A DNA stretch of 11,639 nucleotides, taken from contig CAZTMX010000083.1 in the NCBI GenBank assembly GCA_964614855.1, positions 1 through 11,639 of the forward strand, read 5' to 3'. Below, in pieces: positions 1-6,259 of the stretch (its first letter is position 1; each line of letters begins with the position of its first letter). This DNA comes from CAWJHE01 sp964614855. Lineage in GTDB: Bacteria > Chloroflexota > Anaerolineae > Anaerolineales > UBA4823. A program made the translations under genes and the position numbers. The notes under the pieces are model-generated. The model was not told where the DNA came from and did not search any database. It saw only the letters and a list, made by a program, of their open reading frames with translations.

Positions 1-9
1 ATCCGTGTA

Positions 10-57
10 ATCTGTGATCGTGCTTATCCGTGATCCTGTTGATCCGTGATCGTGTCC
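10..57. repeat. Three imperfect 16-bp tandem repeats
   Basis: Three consecutive 16-bp units lie at 10-25, 26-41 and 42-57, with consensus ATCCGTGATCSTGTTN. Each differs from the others at only a few positions, and a partial unit (ATCCGTG) sits at 1-7. The array abuts the stop codon of the leftward HEAT-like gene, so it lies in that gene's 3' flank. The repeats are seen directly. Their role is unknown, and the array may continue beyond the left edge. Confidence 0.7.
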
Positions 58-738
58 TCAGGTCCCCATTCGCTGCAGGGCTTCCTTGATCACGGGCAGC
101 AGGTCGGTTTCGCCTGGTTGCGAACCGAAACCGTTTGAGAAGCCATTCTGCCGGCCCCCCAGGCGCGCTGCCAGGCGCTCCAGGACCGGTTTTGTCTCCA
201 GGTAACCCACATCGCCAATGATGCGAGCAGACAGTTTTCGCAATTCGACTGATACACTGCGGTCCGCCAGGATTTCTGCCAGCAGGTTGCCAGCATTGGA
301 GCACCTGGCAAACAACCGCATGACCTGCGGATACAACTGCGGGTCATGTTCAATGACTTGCAGCAAGGCAAAAACCGCTCGACTGCGCATCTGCCTGAGT
401 GCGTTCACCAGGTAAAGGCGCACATCATCTGGCGGTAGAAATCCAGTGGTATCCGGGTTCAGAATCGAAATGATCTCTTGCACGATGCGGGTACGCAGCA
501 AGATATCTGTTTCAGTGATCCGCGAAACCAGCAGATAAGCAACCAGCGGCGAGTGTCTGGCTGCTTCAAGGCTGGCCAGGTATTCAAAACCTTCCCGGCG
601 CGTACTGAGATCCGGATGAGCAAGGTTCTGAGCTGCCTGCCAGATGCCAGGATGCCCATCCACGCCGGCGGGTTGAGCTGGTCTAATATCGTGTAAATTG
701 GACTGGTTAACCCCCAAAATGATAGGATGACTATCCAT
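58..738 (-). CDS. HEAT-repeat-like all-helical protein, function unknown
   Basis: This leftward gene encodes 226 residues that look almost wholly alpha-helical. Repeated amphipathic helix pairs, rich in Leu, Ala and Arg, run from about residue 31 to 193 (for example around 45-70, 80-92, 105-130, 134-157 and 163-193). This is the pattern of HEAT or armadillo-type scaffolds. A Gly/Asn-rich linker (194-210) leads to a short last helix. There is no signal peptide, membrane segment or catalytic motif, so a cytoplasmic protein-binding role is the most that can be inferred. The ATG start at 738-736 has only a weak upstream ribosome binding site. The gene is divergent from hdrC and shares its intergenic region, but nothing else links it to the hydrogenase operon. 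The exact family is not recognised. Confidence 0.7.
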   Translation of the reverse strand: MDSHPIILGVNQSNLHDIRPAQPAGVDGHPGIWQAAQNLAHPDLSTRREGFEYLASLEAARHSPLVAYLLVSRITETDILLRTRIVQEIISILNPDTTGFLPPDDVRLYLVNALRQMRSRAVFALLQVIEHDPQLYPQVMRLFARCSNAGNLLAEILADRSVSVELRKLSARIIGDVGYLETKPVLERLAARLGGRQNGFSNGFGSQPGETDLLPVIKEALQRMGT

Positions 739-874
739 ATCCGGTTAACGTTGCCTTTCTGCGCCCGTTAGATTAAATCTATAGCCACCCCCCCAAAGTT
801 CAATCATCTGTTTCAGTATACACGATTGTCAATTAAGAAAATCCTAAGAGTCGGTTAAGGTCTGGATTCATCCT

Positions 875-894
875 GGTTTAGTTTTCCTTAAACC
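875..894. promoter_or_regulatory. Small inverted repeat upstream of hdrC
   Basis: GGTTTA at 875-880 and TAAACC at 889-894 are perfect inverted copies separated by 8 bases. A six-base arm is short enough to arise by chance in AT-rich DNA. Its position in the divergent promoter region makes it a possible operator half-site pair, but no known regulator is recognised. Confidence 0.25.
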
Positions 895-901
895 TTTATA
901 G

Positions 902-969
902 AAATATCACGGTATTACCTGCACAATATAGAGACGCAGAATAAAAATATCACGCTAAAGACCTGCACA
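902..969. repeat. Duplicated 24/25-bp bipartite element
   Basis: AAATATCACG occurs at 902-911 and again at 945-954. In each case it is followed, after 5 or 6 variable bases, by ACCTGCACA (917-925 and 961-969). The two copies start 43 bp apart, close to four turns of B-DNA, so both would face the same side of the helix. The core ATATCAC recurs once more at 1017-1023. Paired direct repeats upstream of an operon are typical of activator or repressor sites, but no known regulator motif is recognised here. Confidence 0.5.
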
Positions 970-993
970 TTACAGGGACAAAGATTGGTACAA

Positions 994-1021
994 TTGTCAG
1001 TAAACAAGAGTGTCATATATC
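994..1021 (+). promoter_or_regulatory. Weak candidate promoter for the hdr-mvh operon
   Basis: TTGTCA (994-999) resembles a -35 box. After 16 bases comes TATATC (1016-1021), a moderate -10 match; a second -10-like hexamer, TATACT, lies at 1024-1029. Use of this promoter would give a 5' leader of roughly 120 bases before hdrC. AT-rich DNA yields such matches by chance, so this is a guess from hexamers only. Confidence 0.25.
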
Positions 1022-1135
1022 ACTATACTTTATTACAAAAATATCCATACTATTTACTATCGTTAATTGACTGTTACCCACTTTCTCAACACTGCTTCAT
1101 CACGATAAAAGAGAATATCAGAACTTGGCCAGCCA

Positions 1136-1142
1136 GAGGAGG
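1136..1142 (+). promoter_or_regulatory. Strong ribosome binding site fixing the TTG start of hdrC
   Basis: The bases AGAGGAGG around 1135-1142 are a near-perfect anti-16S match, with AGGAGG at 1137-1142. They lie six bases before the TTG at 1149. No in-frame ATG or GTG is as well placed, so this site supports initiation at the rare TTG codon. The strong site probably offsets the weak start codon. Confidence 0.75.
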
Positions 1143-1148
1143 TAGACT

Positions 1149-1733
1149 TTGTCCGCACAGCCACTGACACCCAATGATTCGAATCCAAACCTCAGGTTTC
1201 TGGAGGAAGTGAGTGCCAGGACCGCCGGGGTTTCGCGCCTGGAGATGTGTATCCAGTGCGGAACTTGCGGTGGTTCCTGCCCCTCATTTGCCGACATGGA
1301 TCATACACCGCGCATGCTCTTTGCTTTGATACGCGCCGGGATGCGAAAAGAAGCCCTTAGCAGCAACACTCCCTGGTTATGCGTATCTTGTTACCACTGT
1401 GTTGTACGCTGCCCACAAGATGTGCATATTGCCGATGTGATGTACACATTGAAATCGATGGCAATTCACGAAAAGATGTATGTGGAATCAACAGCACCAG
1501 ACTTTTCGCAAACTTTTGTGGACATGGTGGAAGAGTATGGGCGCAGTTTTGAATTTGGCCTGGCTACTCGCCACTACTTGAAACACTTCCCCACACGCCT
1601 GCCCGGGATGGCACCTATGGGGTTTGGCATGCTCAGCAAAAAGCGCATGAAGATGGCGCCCAAACGCATCCAAAACATGGAGCAACTTAAAACGATCCTG
1701 ACGCGCGCTAAAGAAGTGGAGGCAGAATCATGA
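1149..1733 (+). CDS. hdrC: Heterodisulfide reductase subunit C (HdrC), iron-sulfur relay
   Basis: HdrC carries electrons between the flavin subunit HdrA and the disulfide-reducing subunit HdrB in the cytoplasmic Mvh-Hdr complex. The 194-residue product has two classical [4Fe-4S] motifs: C34-x2-C37-x2-C40-x3-C44-P and C78-x2-C81-x2-C84-x3-C88-P. The length and the spacing of about 34 residues between motifs fit the family. A basic C-terminal segment (about 150-185) follows. Translation is assigned to TTG at 1149 because of the strong ribosome binding site six bases upstream. This is the first gene of the operon. Its TGA overlaps the ATG of hdrB (ATGA), so the two are probably translationally coupled and made in equal amounts. 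No membrane anchor (HdrE-like) is encoded nearby, which favours the soluble HdrABC type. Confidence 0.93.
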   Translation: MSAQPLTPNDSNPNLRFLEEVSARTAGVSRLEMCIQCGTCGGSCPSFADMDHTPRMLFALIRAGMRKEALSSNTPWLCVSCYHCVVRCPQDVHIADVMYTLKSMAIHEKMYVESTAPDFSQTFVDMVEEYGRSFEFGLATRHYLKHFPTRLPGMAPMGFGMLSKKRMKMAPKRIQNMEQLKTILTRAKEVEAES

Positions 1734-2725
1734 ATAAGTATCTGTTTTATCCCGGCTGCGCAATGGAGACCAGCGCCAACGCTTACAACGATTCGCTTAA
1801 TGCGGTTCGAAAGCCATTGGGGCTTGATTTGGAAGAAATCGATGATTGGAATTGCTGTGGCGCTACAGAATATGTAGGGATCAGCCTGACACCGGCGTAC
1901 GCCCTGATCAGCCGCAACCTGGCTTTGGCAGCCAAACAATCGAACAGCACAAAAACGGTAGTAGCTTCTTGCAGCGCCTGTTATCTCAACCTGGCAAAAG
2001 CCGATCACTATATGCTCGAGCGGCCGGTTTTGGGTGAAAACGTAAACAAAGCCTTGGCCGCAGGCGGGCTGGAATATACCCCTGGCTCGCTGACTATTCG
2101 TCACTTGTTGGATGTAATCATCAATGACGTGGGGCTGGAGACGGTCAAATCCAGGGTTGTGAAACCCCTTAAAGGTCTACGGGTTGCGCCGTACCTGGGA
2201 TGCATGGTGCCGCGACCGGATTATGAGAAGCGATGGTCTGACCACGAACGCCCGGATGAGCTTGACAGGCTGCTGAAGGCTTTAGGGGCTGAGGTAATCG
2301 ATTTCCCATTAAAGACACACTGCTGCGGCGGACACATGACGCAAATCAGCCCCACCACAGCTTTTGAGTTGATCCGCCGGTTGATCCAATCTGCCGACCA
2401 GTACCAGGCGGATTTGATGGTGACGGTCTGCCCGATGTGCCAGATGAACCTGGATGCCTATCAAAACGAGACCAATCGTTATTTCCATACCAATTATAAA
2501 ATGCCCATTCTGTTTTTTACCCAGTTAATCGGCCTGGCTTTTGGCGTTGACCCGAAAGAACTGGGGTTTGGCAAAGAACTGGTGGATGCACGGGCGGCTC
2601 TCAGCCGGATTGGTGTTGAGCTTCCGGTTGAAGAACCCTCGCCTGCCAAACCCAAGCGGGCAAAGAAAAGCGGTCTGCCCATGCCGGCTATGCCCGGACA
2701 GGAAAATGAGGAGGCGGCGCAATGA
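1730..2725 (+). CDS. hdrB: Heterodisulfide reductase subunit B (HdrB), disulfide-reducing CCG protein
   Basis: HdrB is the catalytic subunit that cleaves a disulfide at two non-cubane [4Fe-4S] clusters. The 331-residue product contains both CCG domains intact: C10, C42-C43, C81-x2-C84 and then C158, C198-C199, C234-x2-C237. These spacings match the CX31-39CCX35-36CXXC family rule closely. In methanogens the substrate is CoM-S-S-CoB. This organism looks bacterial, so the true disulfide is unknown. After about residue 300 comes a low-complexity Pro/Lys/Glu tail, beyond the usual end of the family and probably disordered. GGAGG (1718-1722) precedes the ATG, which overlaps the hdrC stop. The gene's own stop overlaps the hdrA start in another ATGA. 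Confidence 0.94.
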   Translation: MNKYLFYPGCAMETSANAYNDSLNAVRKPLGLDLEEIDDWNCCGATEYVGISLTPAYALISRNLALAAKQSNSTKTVVASCSACYLNLAKADHYMLERPVLGENVNKALAAGGLEYTPGSLTIRHLLDVIINDVGLETVKSRVVKPLKGLRVAPYLGCMVPRPDYEKRWSDHERPDELDRLLKALGAEVIDFPLKTHCCGGHMTQISPTTAFELIRRLIQSADQYQADLMVTVCPMCQMNLDAYQNETNRYFHTNYKMPILFFTQLIGLAFGVDPKELGFGKELVDARAALSRIGVELPVEEPSPAKPKRAKKSGLPMPAMPGQENEEAAQ

Positions 2726-4758
2726 CCCCCAATGATCAAGAAACCCCCAAAGATAAAGAACGTATTGGCGTTTACGTCTGCCATTGCGGTACCAATATCG
2801 CCGGTATGGTAGATGTGGAAGATGTGGCGGCTTGGGCTGGAAAAGAGCTTGAAGAACGCGGCGTGGTGATCGCCCGCGATTATAAGTTTATGTGCTCCAG
2901 CCTGGGACAGGAATTGATTGAAAAAGATATCCAGGAGGAAGGGCTGACACGCGTGGTGGTGGCTGCCTGTTCACCGCACTTGCACGAAAACACCTTCCGT
3001 ACTGCCTGCGGGAGAGCAGGGCTCAATCCTTACCTATGCGAACTTGTCTCGATCCGCGAACAGGTCTCCTGGGTGCACACAGATAAAAAAGAAGCTACAG
3101 CTAAATCTAAGGCTGTACTATCGGGCGGCGTTGAACGCGTGATCCATCACGAACCGCTGGAGCCACTGCTGGTGCCGATACACCCGGCTACCCTGGTGGT
3201 AGGCGGTGGGATTGCAGGCATTCAGGCAGCCCTGGAAGTTGCGGACGCCGGGTATCCGGTGTATATGGTAGAACGTGAGCCGTCCATCGGTGGGCATATG
3301 TCGCAATTTGACAAAACCTTCCCCACGCTCGACTGCTCGGCCTGCATCCTGACCCCACGTATGGTGCAAATTGGCAATCATCCACACGTAACGCTTTTCA
3401 CCTGGAGTGAGGTCGAGCGGGTGGATGGCTATGTGGGTAATTTCACCGTCACTGTGCGTAAGAAAGCACGTTATGTCAATGAGCCACTGTGCACAGGCTG
3501 CGGTATCTGCCAGGAAAAGTGTCCAAAGAAAATCATTGACGAAATTTATGAAGCCGGGTTAGGCTATCGCAAAGCCGTGTATACACCTTTCCCACAGGCT
3601 GTACCCAAGTTTCCGGTAATCGATAAAGAGAATTGCATCTATTTCCAAAAAGGCACCTGTAAAGCCTGCGAGAAATTCTGCCCAACTGGAGCGATTGACT
3701 TCACCCAGGAAGATGAATTGATCACCTTCCAGGTGGGCAACATCATCCTGGCAACAGGCTATGATCTGTTTGATCCACGCCGGGTAACCCAATACGGCTA
3801 CGGTAGGCTGGCAAATGTGTTCACCAGCCTGGAATTCGAGCGCCTGACGAATGCCGCCGGTCCGACCAACGGCAATATCGTGTTGCGGGATGGTGTGACC
3901 AAACCGCAAACTGTGGGCGTAATCCACTGTGTGGGCAGTCGCGACCGCAATTTCAACAACTACTGTTCGGTCATCTGCTGCATGCAGAGCTTGAAGTTTG
4001 CACACCTGGTCCATGAGCGGACGGGAGCGACGGTATACAACTTCTACATCGATATGCGCACAGCCTATAAAGAATACGACGAGTTCTACCAACGTGTATT
4101 GGAAGAAGGGACATTGTTTGTGCGCGGCAAGGTAGCCGAGGTGACCGATGCCGCCAGGCTGCCCAGCGAGGAAGGCAAGCTGATCATCCAGGTGGAAGAT
4201 ACTTTGGCCAGCAAACAGCGGCGCATACCGGTGGATATGGTGATCCTTTCGGCTGCCATGGAGCCGCGCAAGGATGCAAAGGAGGTCGCTCACCTGTTTG
4301 GCATTTCGTGCAGCGCCAACGGCTGGTTCACCGAGAAACATCCCAAGTTGGACCCGGTGGCAACCATGACAGAAGGTATCTTTATCGCCGGCTGCGTGCA
4401 GGGCCCGAAGGATATTCCCTCCAGCGTTTCGCAAGGGGCGGCCTCAGCAGCCCGGGTGCTGGGCAGAATCCAGCAGGGGCAGATCGCGTTGGAACCGGTG
4501 CGCGCCACCGTAAACGCGGACAAATGCTCCGGCTGCAGGATTTGCAACAACCTGTGTCCTTTCAATGCCATTACTTTTCTGCCTGAGCTCATGGTCACTG
4601 AGATTAACCCGGCTTTGTGCCAGGGCTGCGGCACCTGTGTGGCCGCCTGCCCGGCCGGAGCGATTACAGGCACCGGTTTTAGCAACGAACAAATATTCGC
4701 CCAGATCGAAGGTCTGATGATGGTGAACTTCGATAAAAGCATGCAATGGGAGGCATAG
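2722..4758 (+). CDS. hdrA: Heterodisulfide reductase subunit A (HdrA), FAD electron-bifurcating subunit
   Basis: HdrA holds the FAD that splits electron pairs from hydrogen between ferredoxin and the HdrB disulfide site. The 678-residue product has an N-terminal Cys-containing domain (C20, C22, C58, C83, C96, C106). A thioredoxin-reductase-like FAD fold starts at residues 158-170 (VVGGGIAG) and includes the family signature around C205 and C208. Two inserted ferredoxin motifs follow: C257/C260/C263/C267 and C305/C313/C316/C320. A second flavin-contact region contains ATGYD (344-348) and the AGC-x-QGPKDIPSSV stretch at 556-569. Two C-terminal [4Fe-4S] motifs, C602/605/608/612 and C633/636/639/643, are the likely route to ferredoxin. 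It has Cys rather than selenocysteine and is not fused to MvhD. GAGGAGG (2708-2714) precedes the ATG. The TAG stop abuts the mvhD start with no gap. Confidence 0.95.
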   Translation: MTPNDQETPKDKERIGVYVCHCGTNIAGMVDVEDVAAWAGKELEERGVVIARDYKFMCSSLGQELIEKDIQEEGLTRVVVAACSPHLHENTFRTACGRAGLNPYLCELVSIREQVSWVHTDKKEATAKSKAVLSGGVERVIHHEPLEPLLVPIHPATLVVGGGIAGIQAALEVADAGYPVYMVEREPSIGGHMSQFDKTFPTLDCSACILTPRMVQIGNHPHVTLFTWSEVERVDGYVGNFTVTVRKKARYVNEPLCTGCGICQEKCPKKIIDEIYEAGLGYRKAVYTPFPQAVPKFPVIDKENCIYFQKGTCKACEKFCPTGAIDFTQEDELITFQVGNIILATGYDLFDPRRVTQYGYGRLANVFTSLEFERLTNAAGPTNGNIVLRDGVTKPQTVGVIHCVGSRDRNFNNYCSVICCMQSLKFAHLVHERTGATVYNFYIDMRTAYKEYDEFYQRVLEEGTLFVRGKVAEVTDAARLPSEEGKLIIQVEDTLASKQRRIPVDMVILSAAMEPRKDAKEVAHLFGISCSANGWFTEKHPKLDPVATMTEGIFIAGCVQGPKDIPSSVSQGAASAARVLGRIQQGQIALEPVRATVNADKCSGCRICNNLCPFNAITFLPELMVTEINPALCQGCGTCVAACPAGAITGTGFSNEQIFAQIEGLMMVNFDKSMQWEA

Positions 4759-5232
4759 ATGGCTGAAATCTTCGAACCTGTGATTATCGGTTTCACCTGC
4801 AACTGGTGCAGCTACCGTGCAGCCGACCTGGCGGGAACGGCGCGGGTAAAATACCCACCCAATGTCCGGCTGATCCGCTTGATGTGCTCTGGAAGATTGG
4901 ATCCGACTTTCGTGCTCAAGGCGCTCTCCAATGGCGCAGATGGTGTGTTGATCACCGGCTGCCACCCGGGTGAGTGCCATTATCTGGAGCAAAATCTAAA
5001 AGCGCTGCGCCGCTTCTTACTGCTCAGACGCACCCTTTCCGGTCTGGGCATCGAGCCAGGCAGGGTGAAGCTGGTCTGGGCCAGCGCCGCCGAAGGTGTG
5101 AAACTGGCACACGAGATAGGCATTATGGTTGAGGAAATTCGCGCCCTTGGCCCTTTGAATTGGCCAAAATGGGACGGCAAAGACGGTCTATTTGAATATG
5201 CTTCTCTGGCTTCCGAGGAGGCAGTGCAATGA
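4759..5232 (+). CDS. mvhD: F420-non-reducing hydrogenase iron-sulfur subunit D (MvhD)
   Basis: MvhD is the [2Fe-2S] protein that docks the hydrogenase to HdrA and passes electrons to its flavin. The 157-residue product carries the conserved five cysteines: C14-x2-C17 in FTCNWCSYRAAD, C43 in the RLMCSGR motif, and C68-x4-C73 in the GCHPGECHY motif. Length and motif order are typical; the 25 or so residues at the C terminus are variable. The ATG follows the hdrA TAG directly, with GGGAGG at 4748-4753. It sits between the hdr and hydrogenase genes, matching its bridging role. Its stop overlaps the ATG of the next gene. Confidence 0.95.
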   Translation: MAEIFEPVIIGFTCNWCSYRAADLAGTARVKYPPNVRLIRLMCSGRLDPTFVLKALSNGADGVLITGCHPGECHYLEQNLKALRRFLLLRRTLSGLGIEPGRVKLVWASAAEGVKLAHEIGIMVEEIRALGPLNWPKWDGKDGLFEYASLASEEAVQ

Positions 5233-6248
5233 GCGAAACACCCGTATCACCCATCGTAAAACCCAAGTTCGCCATGTACTGGGCTGCATCGTGCGGCGGT
5301 TGCGAAATTGCGGTATTGAACATTAACGAAAAAATTTTGGATGTGGATGCAAATTTTGACATTGCATTCTGGCCGGTTGCCATGGACGCCAAATACAAGG
5401 ATGTGGAGGCTTTGCCGGATCAATCCATCCTGCTCACGTTGTTCAACGGCGGTATTCGGAACTCGGAAAACGAGGAGATTGCCCATCTGCTGCGAAAGAA
5501 ATCGCAAATACTGGTTGCTTTTGGCTCATGCGCCTGTGAGGGCTGCATCCCGGGGCTGGCAAATCTCTCGCAATCAAGAGATATCCTGAATACGGCTTTC
5601 CATGGGGTATCCACGCAAAACTCGCAAGATACCTTCCCCCAACCTAATTATCAAATGCCAGAAGGGGAACTGCATATTCCCGTGTTTTTCCCGGTCTTAC
5701 GCACGCTTGACCAGGTGGTAAAGGTGGATTATTACATGCCGGGCTGCCCCCCAGAATCACACCAGATTGCAGCAGTGGTGGACCTGGTGGTTAAGGTGCT
5801 GCACGGCGAAGCAAGCCTGCCACCCGCTGGAAGCACGATCGGGGCTGGCGGCTCGACAGTGTGCGATGACTGCCCACGCCAGCGGGACGTTAAGAAAATT
5901 AAGCAATTCCGCCGCATCCAGGACATTCCTGTAATCGATCCTGACCTGTGTTTGCTGGAACAGGGCATACCCTGCAACGGGCCTGCCACCCGCCAGGGAT
6001 GCGGGGCGCTTTGCCCGCAAGCCGGGGCGCAGTGCATTGGCTGCTACGGTCCGGCAGAGGGCGTTCTGGATTATGGGGCGCGCCTGATCACCGCTTTCGC
6101 ATCGGTGATCGACAGCGATGACCCCATCGAAATTGAGCGAATATTGGACGGCATTCCCGACCCAGCGGGGCAGTTCTACCGCTTCAACCTGGCTGGTTCT
6201 TTGCTGCGAGCCGGCAAACCCGCCTGGACAGGCAACGGCGTGGCTTAG
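5229..6248 (+). CDS. mvhG: [NiFe] hydrogenase small subunit (MvhG), group 3c type
   Basis: This small subunit conducts electrons from the [NiFe] site through three iron-sulfur clusters to MvhD. The proximal cluster ligands are visible as C22-x2-C25 (WAASCGGCEIA), the cysteines of the GSCACEGC stretch (C101, C103, C106) and C173 in MPGCPPE. A second cysteine-rich region holds C212, C215, C241, C249, C258, C262, C269 and C272, enough for the medial and distal clusters. There is no twin-arginine signal peptide, so the enzyme is cytoplasmic as expected for group 3. At 339 residues it is slightly longer than methanogen MvhG. AGGAGG (5216-5221) precedes the ATG, which overlaps the mvhD stop. Confidence 0.93.
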   Translation: MSETPVSPIVKPKFAMYWAASCGGCEIAVLNINEKILDVDANFDIAFWPVAMDAKYKDVEALPDQSILLTLFNGGIRNSENEEIAHLLRKKSQILVAFGSCACEGCIPGLANLSQSRDILNTAFHGVSTQNSQDTFPQPNYQMPEGELHIPVFFPVLRTLDQVVKVDYYMPGCPPESHQIAAVVDLVVKVLHGEASLPPAGSTIGAGGSTVCDDCPRQRDVKKIKQFRRIQDIPVIDPDLCLLEQGIPCNGPATRQGCGALCPQAGAQCIGCYGPAEGVLDYGARLITAFASVIDSDDPIEIERILDGIPDPAGQFYRFNLAGSLLRAGKPAWTGNGVA

Positions 6249-6259
6249 GAGAAAACACC

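Larger units (their letters stand above)
739..1148. other. AT-rich divergent intergenic region
   Basis: These 410 bases separate the leftward HEAT-like gene from the rightward hdrC and are clearly richer in A and T than the flanking genes. I see no convincing gene here. A possible 60-codon reading frame from 985 runs into hdrC in another frame and has no ribosome binding site. The region holds a duplicated 24/25-bp element (902-969), a small inverted repeat (875-894) and weak promoter-like hexamers on both strands. On the minus strand there is a TTGACA at 832-827 and a TATACT at 820-815, but only 6 bp separate them, so they cannot act as one promoter. The region most probably holds the control sites of both divergent units. 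Confidence 0.7.

Noticed and set aside
815..832. TTGACA and TATACT on the minus strand as a promoter for the HEAT-like gene
   Set aside because: The two hexamers are only 6 bp apart instead of about 17. They cannot form one promoter, and neither has a good partner at the correct distance.
902..969. CRISPR array from the duplicated elements
   Set aside because: There are only two copies, the repeat is internally variable, the spacer is 19 bases, and no cas gene is present.
985..1167. Possible 60-residue leader peptide upstream of hdrC
   Set aside because: It has no ribosome binding site, a composition typical of translated AT-rich spacer, and an end that overlaps hdrC in a different frame.
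3559..4434. Open frame of 291 codons on the minus strand inside hdrA
   Set aside because: It is antisense to the conserved FAD and ferredoxin-motif region of HdrA, and its translation resembles no family. It is a codon-bias shadow.
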